This document shows, piece by piece, positions 20,406 through 29,646 of a DNA stretch of 64,000 bases. The position numbers and the translations under genes were made by a program. Every line of letters begins with the position of its first letter. The stretch's first letter is position 1. The stretch is from contig JBKEDD010000071.1 in NCBI GenBank assembly GCA_047975215.1, positions 10,874 to 74,873 on the forward strand. The letters are read 5' to 3'. The notes below the pieces were generated by a model. It was not told where the DNA came from and made no database searches. It saw only the letters and a program-made list of their open reading frames with translations. The DNA is from JAGRMG01 sp047975215 (GTDB taxonomy: Bacteria; Pseudomonadota; Alphaproteobacteria; Rhodobacterales; Rhodobacteraceae).

Positions 20406-21836
20406 ATGGCCCCGAGAAACGAACCCAGCTTTCGCGAAAGCGTCGACCTGATGTTCAACAGGGCCGCGGCCCTGATGGACCTGTCTCCCGGACTGGAAGA
20501 AAAGATCAGGGTCTGCAATTCGACCTACACGGTCCGCTTCGGTGTGCGGCTGCGCGGCCAGATCCAGACCTTTGTCGGCTACCGGTCGGTCCATTCCGAA
20601 CACATGGAACCGGTCAAGGGCGGCATCCGCTATGCGCTCAGCGTCAATCAGGACGAGGTCGAGGCGCTGGCGGCGCTGATGACCTACAAGTGCGCGCTGG
20701 TCGAAACGCCGTTCGGCGGCTCCAAGGGCGGCCTGTGCATCGACCCGCGCCAATACGACGAACACGAACTGGAACAGATCACACGCCGCTTCGCCTATGA
20801 ACTGGCCAAGCGCGACCTGATCAACCCGTCCCAGAACGTACCCGCGCCTGACATGGGCACGGGAGAACGCGAAATGGCCTGGATCGCGGATCAGTACGCG
20901 CGGATGAACACCACCGACATCAACGCCCGCGCCTGCGTTACCGGCAAACCGCTGAACGCCGGTGGTATCGCGGGCCGGGTCGAGGCGACCGGGCGGGGCG
21001 TGCAATACGCGCTGCGCGAGTTCTTCCGCCATCCCGAGGACGTCAGGAAGGCGGGGCTGAGCGGCAAGCTCGACGGCAAGCGGGTGATCGTGCAGGGCCT
21101 GGGCACTGTCGGGTACCACGCGGCCAAGTTCCTCAGCGAGGAGGACGGCGCGCGCATCACCGGCATTATCGAGCGCGATGGCGCATTGTTCGACCCCGAG
21201 GGTCTGGATGTCGAGGCGGTGCATAACTGGATCGCCAGGCATGGCGGCGTGACCGGGTTTCCCGACGCCACCCATCAGGCCGAGGGGGCCGCGGTGATGG
21301 AGCAGGAGTGCGACATCCTGATTCCGGCGGCGATGGAGGGGGTGATCAACCTCACCAACGCCGAACGCATCAAGGCGCCGCTGATCCTCGAGGCCGCCAA
21401 CGGCCCCATCACCGCGGGTGCCGACGAGATCCTGTGCGAGAAGGGCGCGGTGATCATCCCCGACCTTTATGCCAATGCCGGCGGTGTCACCGTTTCCTAT
21501 TTCGAATGGGTCAAGAACCTGAGCCATATCCGCTTTGGCCGCATGCAGCGCCGCCAGGAAGAGGCGCGGCACGAACTGGTGGTGGCGGAACTGGAACGGC
21601 TGGACCGGTATCTTGGCGATGCCTGGTCGATGACGCCGGATTTCAAGGCAAAGTACCTGCGCGGCGCAGACGAGCTTGAACTGGTGCGCTCGGGTCTGGA
21701 TGACACCATGCGCACCGCTTACCAGTCGATGAGCGAGGTTTGGAATGCGCGCGAAGATGTGACCGACCTGCGCACCGCGGCCTATCTGGTCTCGATCGAC
21801 CGGGTCGCCAAGAGCTATCGCGCCAAGGGGTTGTAA
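20406..21836 (+). CDS. Glutamate dehydrogenase (Glu/Leu/Phe/Val dehydrogenase family)
   Basis: A 476-residue enzyme that interconverts glutamate with 2-oxoglutarate and ammonia using NAD(P). The substrate domain has PVKGGIRYAL (about 76-85) and the catalytic lysine region ETPFGGSKGGL (near 104). The dinucleotide site is VIVQGLGTVGYHAAKFL (about 228-244). YANAGGVTVSYFEWVKN near 361 closes the active site. It lies 89 bases upstream of soxB on the same strand. Coupling to sarcosine breakdown, which yields glycine, would be sensible, but shared transcription is an inference. Coenzyme preference is not readable. Confidence 0.92.
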   Translation: MAPRNEPSFRESVDLMFNRAAALMDLSPGLEEKIRVCNSTYTVRFGVRLRGQIQTFVGYRSVHSEHMEPVKGGIRYALSVNQDEVEALAALMTYKCALVETPFGGSKGGLCIDPRQYDEHELEQITRRFAYELAKRDLINPSQNVPAPDMGTGEREMAWIADQYARMNTTDINARACVTGKPLNAGGIAGRVEATGRGVQYALREFFRHPEDVRKAGLSGKLDGKRVIVQGLGTVGYHAAKFLSEEDGARITGIIERDGALFDPEGLDVEAVHNWIARHGGVTGFPDATHQAEGAAVMEQECDILIPAAMEGVINLTNAERIKAPLILEAANGPITAGADEILCEKGAVIIPDLYANAGGVTVSYFEWVKNLSHIRFGRMQRRQEEARHELVVAELERLDRYLGDAWSMTPDFKAKYLRGADELELVRSGLDDTMRTAYQSMSEVWNAREDVTDLRTAAYLVSIDRVAKSYRAKGL

Positions 21837-21925
21837 GGGCCGCGTGGTCGCCCCAAACCGCATCGAGGCATTGCCACTGCTTGCGGGAATTGGTTCAATC
21901 GGTCCGGGCCAGTGGGGAGCAAGAC

Positions 21926-23179
21926 ATGCGGTTTTCGGGATGGCGCGTCCTCAGGGAAGGGCTGAGCGGCAACAGGGGCTGGACGGCGCATTGGCGCGAT
22001 CCGGCGCCGAAGGACGAATATGATACCGTCATCATAGGCGGTGGCGGGCACGGCCTGTCGACCGCCTATTACCTGGCCCGCGACCACGGCCAAAGCAATG
22101 TCGCGGTGCTCGAAAAGGGCTATCTCGGTGGCGGCAATGTCGGGCGCAACACGACCATCGTGCGGGCCAACTATTTCCTGCCGGGAAATTCCGAGTTCTA
22201 TTCCCATTCGCTGAAGCTGTGGGAGGGGCTGGAGCAGGACCTGAACTACAACGTGATGCATTCGCAGCGCGGTCTCATCAACCTGTTTCATTCCGATGGC
22301 CAGCGCGATGCCTTCGCACGGCGCGGCAACGCCATGATCAACCAGGGCGATGATGCCATCCTGCTTGACCGCGAGGGTGTGCGCCGGCATCTGCCCTATC
22401 TCGATTTCGACAACGCGCGCTTCCCCATCCACGGCGGTCTTTACCACCCGCGCGGCGGTACGGCCCGTCACGACGCCGTGGCCTGGGGCTATGCGCGCGG
22501 CGCCGACCAGAGGGGTGTCGACCTGATCCAGAACTGTGAGGTGAACGGCATCGACATCGAGAACGGCCAGGTGCGCGGCGTGCAGACGTCGCGCGGGCCG
22601 ATCCGGGCCAGGAAGGTGGCGATCGTGGTCGCCGGGCGGTCGAGCCAGGTGGCGGCGATGGCCGGGATGCGCCTGCCGGTGGAAAGCCATGTGTTGCAGG
22701 CATTCGTGACCGAAGCTCTGAAACCGGTGATCGACCATGTGGTTTCGTTCGGCATGGGGCATTTCTACATCAGCCAGTCCGACAAGGGCGGGCTGGTGTT
22801 CGGCGGCGATATCGACATGTACGCATCCTATGCGGCGCGCGGCAATCTGCCGGCGCTCGAACATGTGATGGAGGCCGGCATGACGCTGATGCCGATGATC
22901 GGCAAGGCCCGCGTGCTGCGCAGTTGGGGCGGCATCATGGACATGACGCCGGACGGGTCGCCGATCATCGACCGGACCGACACGCGGGGGCTCTATCTGA
23001 ACTGCGGCTGGAACTATGGCGGCTTCAAGGCGGTGCCGGCATCCGGGCAGTGTTTCGCGCATCTGCTGGCCACGGACCGCCACCACGAGGTCGCGACCGG
23101 CTTCCGGCTGGACCGGCTCCGCACCGGCACCGGCATCATCGACGAAGAGGGCACCGGCGCCCAACACAACCTGCATTGA
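21926..23179 (+). CDS. soxB: Sarcosine oxidase subunit beta
   Basis: A 417-residue flavoprotein of the DAO family. The N-terminal FAD motif VIIGGGGHGLSTAYYLA begins at residue 35, and the segment YLGGGNVGRNTTIVRANY follows. The C-terminal half contains WGGIMDMTPDGSPIIDRTD. It is the catalytic subunit of heterotetrameric sarcosine oxidase, which demethylates sarcosine to glycine, passing the one-carbon unit to THF with H2O2 as by-product. GGGGAG lies 6-11 bases before the ATG. It heads the operon soxB-soxD-soxA-soxG. Confidence 0.96.
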   Translation: MRFSGWRVLREGLSGNRGWTAHWRDPAPKDEYDTVIIGGGGHGLSTAYYLARDHGQSNVAVLEKGYLGGGNVGRNTTIVRANYFLPGNSEFYSHSLKLWEGLEQDLNYNVMHSQRGLINLFHSDGQRDAFARRGNAMINQGDDAILLDREGVRRHLPYLDFDNARFPIHGGLYHPRGGTARHDAVAWGYARGADQRGVDLIQNCEVNGIDIENGQVRGVQTSRGPIRARKVAIVVAGRSSQVAAMAGMRLPVESHVLQAFVTEALKPVIDHVVSFGMGHFYISQSDKGGLVFGGDIDMYASYAARGNLPALEHVMEAGMTLMPMIGKARVLRSWGGIMDMTPDGSPIIDRTDTRGLYLNCGWNYGGFKAVPASGQCFAHLLATDRHHEVATGFRLDRLRTGTGIIDEEGTGAQHNLH

Positions 23180-23234
23180 GCGTGGAGAGGTCGGCTTTGA
23201 GTATTTTCGACCAGAAAGAAGCGGGGGGTCTGCG

Positions 23235-23498
23235 ATGAGGATCAACTGTCCGATCTGCGGCGAGCGGGACCGGCGCGAGTTTTATTATCGCGGCGCGGCG
23301 GTGGCGCTGGCCCGCCCCGCACCCGACGCCGGCGAAGCCGCCTGGGATGCCTATCTTCATCTGCGCGACAACCCGGCCGGGGCGACGCGGGAACTGTGGT
23401 ATCACGAAAACGGCTGTGGTGCGTGGCTCGTGGTGACGCGAGACACCGCGAGCCACGAGATGCTTGGCTGCGAACTTGCGGCGGAGGCGGCGCGATGA
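23235..23498 (+). CDS. soxD: Sarcosine oxidase subunit delta
   Basis: An 87-residue protein with an N-terminal zinc site: CPICGERDRREFYYRG has C6 and C9, and HENGC provides later ligands. This matches the delta subunit, which binds one zinc ion and stabilises the complex. It starts 55 bases after soxB behind GGGGGG. Its stop overlaps the start of soxA (ATGA). Confidence 0.94.
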   Translation: MRINCPICGERDRREFYYRGAAVALARPAPDAGEAAWDAYLHLRDNPAGATRELWYHENGCGAWLVVTRDTASHEMLGCELAAEAAR

Positions 23499-26428
23499 GG
23501 ATTGCCGGAAACGGCCTGCTCGGGGATGCGCGGCGGGTCGCGTTCAGTTTCGACGGGCGGCGGTACGAGGGGCTGGAGGGCGACACGCTGGCGTCGGCGC
23601 TGCTGGCGGGCGGGGTTCGCCTGATGGGCCGGTCGTTCAAGTATCATCGTCCGCGCGGCGTGCTGAGCGCGGGCAGCGAGGAGCCCAACGCGCTGGTCAC
23701 GGTGGGGCGCGGCGCGGCGCGCGAGCCGAATGTGCGCGCCACCATGCAGGAGATATTCGACGGGCTGGAGGCGAGCAGCCAGAACCGCTGGCCGTCGCTG
23801 GGTGTCGATCTGCTGTCGCTCAACGACCTGGCGGCGCCGTTCTTCGGGGCGGGGTTCTATTACAAGACCTTCATGTGGCCGAAATCCTTCTGGGATAAGG
23901 TCTATGAGCCGCTGATCCGGCGGGCCGCCGGGCTGGGCGCGATCTCGGGGCGCGCCAATACCGACAGCTACGAGCGCGCCCATGCCTTCTGCGACCTGTT
24001 GGTCATCGGCGCGGGGCCGGCGGGCCTGATGGCGGCGCTGGTGGCCGCCCGCTCGGGGGCCGACGTGATCCTGGCGGACGAGGATTCGCGCATGGGCGGG
24101 CGGCTCCTGGCCGAAACCCGCGAGATCGGCGGGCAGGCGGGCCATGCCTGGGCCGCGCAGGTTCTGGCCGAGCTTGAAACCATGGCGAATGTGCGCCTGT
24201 TGACCCGCACCACGGTTGTCGGCGCCTATGACCAGGGTACTTACGGCGCGCTGGAACGGGTGGGACAACACCGCCCGCGCCACAGCCGGGCGCTGCCGCT
24301 GGAGTGTTTCTGGCGTATCGTGGCTAGACGGGCGGTGCTGGCGACGGGGGCGCTGGAACGTCCGGTGGCGTTTCGCGACAACGACCGCCCCGGCATCATG
24401 ACGGCGGGTGCGGTGCGCGCCTATCTGAACCGCTGGGGCGTCGGCCCGGGGCGCGCGGTAACGGTCTTTGCCAACAACGACGACGGCCATCGCACCGCGC
24501 GCGATCTGGTGGCGGCGGGCGTGCATGTGGCGGGCGTGATCGACAGCCGCCACGACGCGCCCCTGTCGGATGCCTACGAGGTGCATCGCGGCGCACAGGT
24601 CTGCGGCGCGTCGGGGCGGCGCGGGCTTGAGAGCATCACCATCCGCAGCGTTGCGGGCGAAAGCCGGTTGCAGACCGATTGCCTGGGCGTTTCGGGCGGC
24701 TGGAACCCGTCGGTGCATCTGAGTTGCCACATGAATGCGCGACCTCTCTGGCGCAAGGACATTGCCGCCTTCGTGCCGGCCCCGGGTGCGGTGCCGGGGA
24801 TGCAGCCGGCGGGCGCCTGCAACGGGGCGTTTTCCACCGCGGCCTGCCTGCGCGAAGGCGCGGCGGCGGCGCGTGCGGCACTGGAGGATCTCGGGTTCAG
24901 GCCCGCCGGGATCGATCTGCCGGCGGCCGAGGATGATGCCTATGCGATCGCGCCGCTCTGGGCGGTGCCGGGCAAGGGTCGGGCGTGGCTGGATTTTCAG
25001 AACGACGTGACGGTGAAGGACGTGAAGCAGGCCGCGGCCGAGAATTTCCGCTCGGTCGAGCATATGAAACGCTACACCACACAAGGCATGGCCACCGACC
25101 AGGGCAAGAGCTCGAACGTGGCGGCGCTGGCGGTGCTGGCAGGCGCCACCGGGCGCGGCATCGCCGAGACCGGCACCACCACGTTCCGTCCGCCCTATGT
25201 GCCGGTCGCGATCGCGGCGCTGGGCGCGGGCGGGCAGGGCAAGGGGTTTGCGCCAGAACGCCTGACCACCAGCCATGCCGCCAGCCTGGAGCGCGGCGCG
25301 CCGATGATCGAGGCCGGGCTTTGGTACAGGCCGGGGTATTTTCCGGCCCCGGGCGAGACCGGCTGGCGCCAGTCCTGCGACCGCGAGGTGAGCATGGTGC
25401 GCGAGGCGGTCGGCGTCTGCGATGTCTCGACGCTGGGCAAGATCGACATTCAGGGGCCCGATGTGGGGGCACTGCTGGATTTCGTCTATTCCAACACGTT
25501 TTCCACGCTGAAGGCCGGGCGCGTGCGCTATGGCCTGATGCTGCGCGAGGACGGGTTCGTGATGGATGACGGCACCACCGCGCGGCTGGGCGAGACGCAC
25601 TACCTGATGACGACGACCACGGCGGCGGCGGGCGAGGTGATGCGCCATCTCGACTTTGTGCATCAGTGCCTGCGCCCGGATTGGGACGTGTCGATCGTTT
25701 CGGTCACCGAACAGTGGGCGCAGTTCGCCATTGCCGGGCCGAGATCGCGCGAGTTGCTGAACGGTCTGCTCGATACGCCCATGAGCGAGGGCGACTGGCC
25801 GTTCATGGCCTGTGGGCCGGTCTCGGTTCTCGGAGTCGGGGCGCGGCTGTTCCGGATCTCGTTCTCGGGCGAACACGCCTATGAACTGGCGGTGCCCGCG
25901 CGCTTTGGCGATGCCCTGTTTCGCACGCTGCTGGAGCGGGCCGAGGCCCTGGGCGGCGGGCCCTATGGCATGGAGGCCCTGAACGTGCTGCGCATCGAGA
26001 AGGGCCACATCACCCATGCCGAAATTCACGGCCGCACCACGGCATCCGATATCGGCATGGCGCGGATGGTGTCCGAGGGCAAGGACTGTATCGGCAAGAC
26101 CATGGCGCGCCGCCCCGGTCTTGCCGATCCGGGGCGCGAGAGGCTGGTGGGGCTGAAACCGGCAGAGGCGGGCAAGCAACTGATCGCCGGGGCGCATCTG
26201 TTCGACCCGGGCGAGGATGCGGTGCGTGTGAACGCCCGGGGCTATGTCACCTCGGCGGCGTTCTCGCCGACGCTGGGGCACATGATCGCGCTGGCGTTTC
26301 TCGAGCGCGGGCCCGGGCGGGTTGGCGAAACTGTGCGCATGGTCGATCACCTGCGCGGCATCGAGACCGAATGCGAGGTCGTGGACCCGGTGTTCTTCGA
26401 TCCGGAGGGAGGGCGCGTGCGTGGCTGA
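23495..26428 (+). CDS. soxA: Sarcosine oxidase subunit alpha
   Basis: A 977-residue subunit with three parts. An N-terminal 2Fe-2S-fold-like region is followed by an NAD-binding flavin-type domain with VIGAGPAGLMAALVAARSG near residue 170. A C-terminal aminomethyltransferase (GcvT-like) domain of about 390 residues binds folate and contains FSGEHAYELAVPARF. It receives the methylene group produced at the beta subunit. The start at 23495 overlaps soxD by 4 bases; the longer frame is rejected. Length matches characterised alpha subunits. Confidence 0.96.
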   Translation: MRIAGNGLLGDARRVAFSFDGRRYEGLEGDTLASALLAGGVRLMGRSFKYHRPRGVLSAGSEEPNALVTVGRGAAREPNVRATMQEIFDGLEASSQNRWPSLGVDLLSLNDLAAPFFGAGFYYKTFMWPKSFWDKVYEPLIRRAAGLGAISGRANTDSYERAHAFCDLLVIGAGPAGLMAALVAARSGADVILADEDSRMGGRLLAETREIGGQAGHAWAAQVLAELETMANVRLLTRTTVVGAYDQGTYGALERVGQHRPRHSRALPLECFWRIVARRAVLATGALERPVAFRDNDRPGIMTAGAVRAYLNRWGVGPGRAVTVFANNDDGHRTARDLVAAGVHVAGVIDSRHDAPLSDAYEVHRGAQVCGASGRRGLESITIRSVAGESRLQTDCLGVSGGWNPSVHLSCHMNARPLWRKDIAAFVPAPGAVPGMQPAGACNGAFSTAACLREGAAAARAALEDLGFRPAGIDLPAAEDDAYAIAPLWAVPGKGRAWLDFQNDVTVKDVKQAAAENFRSVEHMKRYTTQGMATDQGKSSNVAALAVLAGATGRGIAETGTTTFRPPYVPVAIAALGAGGQGKGFAPERLTTSHAASLERGAPMIEAGLWYRPGYFPAPGETGWRQSCDREVSMVREAVGVCDVSTLGKIDIQGPDVGALLDFVYSNTFSTLKAGRVRYGLMLREDGFVMDDGTTARLGETHYLMTTTTAAAGEVMRHLDFVHQCLRPDWDVSIVSVTEQWAQFAIAGPRSRELLNGLLDTPMSEGDWPFMACGPVSVLGVGARLFRISFSGEHAYELAVPARFGDALFRTLLERAEALGGGPYGMEALNVLRIEKGHITHAEIHGRTTASDIGMARMVSEGKDCIGKTMARRPGLADPGRERLVGLKPAEAGKQLIAGAHLFDPGEDAVRVNARGYVTSAAFSPTLGHMIALAFLERGPGRVGETVRMVDHLRGIETECEVVDPVFFDPEGGRVRG

Positions 26429-26966
26429 GCTGATTGCGAAGACCCCCTGCGCGGGGCTGCTGCCGCTGGCCGTTGGCGGTGTCGAACTGGCCGAGGAGAA
26501 CCCCGGTGCGCTGACCATGCTGTCGCCCTATCGGGGGCAGGAGGCAGCCCTGTCGGCGGCGCTGGAATCAGGCCACGGCGCGGCGTTTCCGGCGCCCAAC
26601 CGGAGCACCGGCAAGGCCGGGGCGCGCCTTGTCTGGTTCGGGCGCGGCAAGGCGTTGCTGGTCGGGCCGGAACCGGACGCGAACCTGGCGCGTCTGGCGG
26701 CACTGTGCGATGTTTCGGACGCCTGGGCGGTGGTGCGGCTGCGCGGGGCCGGCGCGATCGACGTGCTGGCGCGGCTGGTGCCGCTGGATCTGCGCCCCGC
26801 AGCCTTCGGGCGCGGACATACGGTGCGGACCGAACTGGCGCACATGATGGCCTCGATCACCAGGCTTGGCGCGGACGAATTTCAGATCATGGCGTTCCGG
26901 TCGATGGCCGCGACCCTGGTGAACGAACTGAAAACGGCCATGGAAGCCGTGGCGGCGCGCGGGTAA
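26421..26966 (+). CDS. soxG: Sarcosine oxidase subunit gamma
   Basis: A 181-residue GcvT-like small subunit. It contains LARLAALCDVSDAWAVVRLRG in its middle and ends with MAATLVNELKTAMEAV. It starts with GTG at 26421, inside the last codons of soxA (8-base overlap). This start gives the expected size; an upstream ATG would add residues encoded in soxA. It closes the soxBDAG operon. Confidence 0.9.
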   Translation: MAELIAKTPCAGLLPLAVGGVELAEENPGALTMLSPYRGQEAALSAALESGHGAAFPAPNRSTGKAGARLVWFGRGKALLVGPEPDANLARLAALCDVSDAWAVVRLRGAGAIDVLARLVPLDLRPAAFGRGHTVRTELAHMMASITRLGADEFQIMAFRSMAATLVNELKTAMEAVAARG

Positions 26967-27003
26967 GCTACGCGCGCCTGAGTGTGATTCCGGAGCCTGC
27001 CCG

Positions 27004-27303
27004 ATGCGTCTTGCCATTGCTGCCACCCTTGTTCTAGCCGCCGCGCCGGCGTCCGCCGAGAACGCCAAGGAGACCGACTGCCGCTATCAGGCGCAGGTCG
27101 CCGCCGCTGTCCAGAAGGCGCGCATGGACGGGGTGCCCGAGCGCGGGCTGGCCGAGGCCATCGCCAAAACCAACCCGACCTGGCCGGAACGCTACAATAA
27201 CGCGATCCCGGTTCTGGGCGGCGCGGTCTACCAACTGAAAAAACACGATCTGCGCGTGGTGAACCTGGGCGAACAGTGGATGGCGATGTGCATGTCGCAA
27301 TAG
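27004..27303 (+). CDS. Small secreted protein of unknown function
   Basis: A 99-residue protein with a signal peptide (residues 1-18, cleaved after ASAE or SA). The mature 80 residues contain two cysteines (TDCRYQ and MCMSQ at the very end), possibly a disulfide, and the segment YNNAIPVLGGAVYQL. Similar short proteins exist in relatives, but I know of no function. It lies 37 bases after soxG and 10 bases before the end of the convergent cinA-like gene. Confidence 0.7.
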   Translation: MRLAIAATLVLAAAPASAENAKETDCRYQAQVAAAVQKARMDGVPERGLAEAIAKTNPTWPERYNNAIPVLGGAVYQLKKHDLRVVNLGEQWMAMCMSQ

Positions 27304-27313
27304 CGCGTGCCGC

Positions 27314-27805
27314 TTAGCTGTCCTTCCCGGCAGGGTGCGCAAGCGCCCGGTCAAGCATCTCAAGTGCGTGATCGCGGGCGGCTTCGCGCACCGCGGCGCG
27401 GCCCCGCGCACCGAACTCCACGGTTTCGACGATCGTGCCGCGGCCGCGCACGGCCAGTGCGAAACAGACGCGGCCTTCGGGTTTGAACTCGGACCCGCCC
27501 GGCCCTGCGATGCCGGTGACAGACACCGCCATCGCGACCGGCGCGCGCGCCAGTGCGCCATCGGCCATTTCGCGCGCCACCTGTTCGGACACGGCGCCAT
27601 GGGCGGCGAGCGTTTCGGCGCGCACGCCCAGAAGATCGCGCTTGGCGGCGTTGGAATAGGTGACAAGGCCGCGTTCAAGGACATCCGACGATCCGGCGAT
27701 ATCGGTCAGCGCGGCCGCCACCAAGCCGCCGGTACAGCTTTCGGCGGTGGCGATACGTACGCCTGCCGAGCGCGCCCGTTCCAGGATTGCGGCCACATCT
27801 GTCAT
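27314..27805 (-). CDS. CinA-family nicotinamide-nucleotide amidase
   Basis: A 163-residue protein equal to the C-terminal CinA domain. TAESCTGGLVAAALTDIAGSS at about 19-39 holds the catalytic serine region, and SVTGIAGPGG near 100 is the second motif. Members such as PncC deamidate NMN to nicotinate mononucleotide in NAD salvage. It has no N-terminal MoCF-like domain, as is usual for the short form. It is last in the operon ispDF-pgpA-cinA, with a 4-base overlap with pgpA. Confidence 0.9.
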   Translation of the reverse strand: MTDVAAILERARSAGVRIATAESCTGGLVAAALTDIAGSSDVLERGLVTYSNAAKRDLLGVRAETLAAHGAVSEQVAREMADGALARAPVAMAVSVTGIAGPGGSEFKPEGRVCFALAVRGRGTIVETVEFGARGRAAVREAARDHALEMLDRALAHPAGKDS

Positions 27806-28299
27806 GCCAGCAGCCCGTGCGCGATATAGGCCAGCGCCAGAACGCCGATGGCGGCAAAGGCGCCGGCTATCACATCGTCCAGCATGACTCCCAGCGGGTC
27901 GGCCCGCCGGTCGGCCCAGCCGACCGGGCCGGGCTTGGCGATGTCGAACAGACGGAACAGAAGAAACGCGGCGATCCATCCGGGCCACAGCGCGGTGATC
28001 TCGATGCCCATCCGGTCCGCGGCCGAACTGAGCGGCAACAGCGCGACGCATTGGCCCGCGACCTCGTCGATCACGATATGGGACGGGTCGTGATCGTCGC
28101 TGTCTTCGGTCAGTTGGATTGTCGCCCAGACGCCGAGAATGAACACCGCCGCCGTACCCATGATGAGAACCGGGAATCCGCCCGCCTGGTGCAGCCCCCA
28201 GGCCAGCGGAAGGGCCGCCAGCGACCCCCAGGTGCCGGGCGCGGGCCGCAGATATCCGATGCCGAACACCGTGCCGGCGGCATGGGCGATACGCTTCAT
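27802..28299 (-). CDS. pgpA: Phosphatidylglycerophosphatase A
   Basis: A 165-residue membrane phosphatase that removes phosphate from phosphatidylglycerophosphate to give phosphatidylglycerol. PAPGTWGSLAALPLAW at about 20-35, IVIDEVAGQ near 75 and FRLFDIAKPGPVGWADR near 113 are the conserved family blocks with acidic active-site residues. Hydrophobic segments alternate with these. Start and stop each overlap neighbours by 4 bases (ispDF and cinA). Confidence 0.94.
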   Translation of the reverse strand: MKRIAHAAGTVFGIGYLRPAPGTWGSLAALPLAWGLHQAGGFPVLIMGTAAVFILGVWATIQLTEDSDDHDPSHIVIDEVAGQCVALLPLSSAADRMGIEITALWPGWIAAFLLFRLFDIAKPGPVGWADRRADPLGVMLDDVIAGAFAAIGVLALAYIAHGLLA

Positions 28300-29438
28300 G
28301 CGCGCACCAGCGTCGCCGTGGCCATCGCGGCGATGCCTTCGCCGCGTCCGGTAAAGCCCAGCCGTTCCGAGGTGGTCGCCTTGACGGAAACCGCATCGGC
28401 CGACACACCGGCAATTCGCGCGAGCGTGGCGCGCATCGCATCGGCATGCGGGCCGATCCGCGGGTTTTCGCAGATCAGCGTACAGTCGAGATTGGCGATG
28501 CGGTAGCCGGCCTGCGCCGCCAGCCCGGCCGCATGGCGCAGAAAAGTGTCGCTGGCCGCGCCCTTCCATTGCGGGTCGGTGGGCGGGAAATGGCGGCCGA
28601 TATCGCCCTGCGCCAGCGCGCCATAGATCGCGTCGGTAATCGCATGCATGCCGACATCGGCATCGGAATGGCCCTGAAGGCCGCGATCGTGCGGCAGCGT
28701 GACGCCGCAAAGCGTGACGTGATCGCCGGGCCCGAAGCGGTGCACGTCGAACCCGTTGCCCAGCCTGATGCTCATGTGCCCCCCGAGAATACGTTCGGCC
28801 CGGTCGAAATCCTCTGCCCGGGTGATCTTGATATTGTCGGGGTCGCCGGGCAGGATGGCAACCGCCATTCCGGCCTTGCGCGCGATGGCGACATCGTCGG
28901 CGGCGGGGTCGTGGTCATGGGCGGTGTGGGCGGCGATGATCGCCTCATAGCCAAAGCCCTGCGGCGTCTGCGCGGCAAACAGGCCGTCGCGGTCGCGGAT
29001 GCCGGTGACCAGGCCGTCTTCGCCCGTCCACAGCGCGTCGGTCACGGCCAGGCCCGGGGCCGCGCCGCCGTGATCGTCCAGTGCGGCGATGATCGAGGCG
29101 ATGGTTTCGGGGCGCACGCAGGGGCGGGCGGCGTCGTGGATCAGCACCTTGTCGACGCCCCGCCCCCAGAGCGCCAGCAGACCGGCCCGCACCGATGCCG
29201 CACGGTCGGCGCCGCCCATCGTCAGGGTCAGCCCGTGGCGGTCGTCGAGTCCGGCCCAATGGGCGCGGTCTTCTTCGGCCACGACCAGAACGACGGCCCC
29301 GATTCCGGGCGCCGCGCGAAACGCCTCCAGGGTCCAGTCCGCCACGCGTTTTCCGGCCAGCGTGCGCCATTGTTTGGGCACGCCGCCACCGGCGCGCTGG
29401 CCGCGTCCGGCGGCGACGATCAGGGCGGCTGTGGTCAT
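28296..29438 (-). CDS. ispDF: Bifunctional IspD/IspF enzyme
   Basis: A 380-residue fusion with two steps of the MEP isoprenoid pathway. Residues 1-220 are IspD (CDP-ME synthesis): AALIVAAGRGQRAGGGVPKQ at 4-23 is the nucleotide-binding loop, with HDAARPCV at 101. Residues 222-380 are IspF (cyclodiphosphate formation): GFDVHRF at 229-235 and H265 supply the metal site, and KATTSERLGFTGRGEGIAA is at the C-terminus. The junction is ILGGHMSIRLGNG, with almost no linker. Such fusions are common in alphaproteobacteria. It begins the operon with pgpA and cinA. Confidence 0.96.
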   Translation of the reverse strand: MTTAALIVAAGRGQRAGGGVPKQWRTLAGKRVADWTLEAFRAAPGIGAVVLVVAEEDRAHWAGLDDRHGLTLTMGGADRAASVRAGLLALWGRGVDKVLIHDAARPCVRPETIASIIAALDDHGGAAPGLAVTDALWTGEDGLVTGIRDRDGLFAAQTPQGFGYEAIIAAHTAHDHDPAADDVAIARKAGMAVAILPGDPDNIKITRAEDFDRAERILGGHMSIRLGNGFDVHRFGPGDHVTLCGVTLPHDRGLQGHSDADVGMHAITDAIYGALAQGDIGRHFPPTDPQWKGAASDTFLRHAAGLAAQAGYRIANLDCTLICENPRIGPHADAMRATLARIAGVSADAVSVKATTSERLGFTGRGEGIAAMATATLVRA

Positions 29439-29646
29439 GGCGCAAGGCTCCTGCGGCGGCCGGGGGAATTGTGCGCAGGTTTATTCGCTGCCACGCGGAG
29501 GCGCAATCGCGCGTGCGGAGTTGCACAAGAATCGGGCAACGCGTGCGTGGACGTAGCGGCAACCCGGCCGAAACCGGGCCAGGAACTTGTTAATATGCGC
29601 AGTTTGCGCTAGCCAGACCTTAACTGCACAAGGATTAGGCATTTCG

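Noticed and set aside
23402..26518. 1038-codon open frame on the minus strand opposite soxA
   Set aside because: Long only because of high GC; soxA on the plus strand has clear motifs and correct length.
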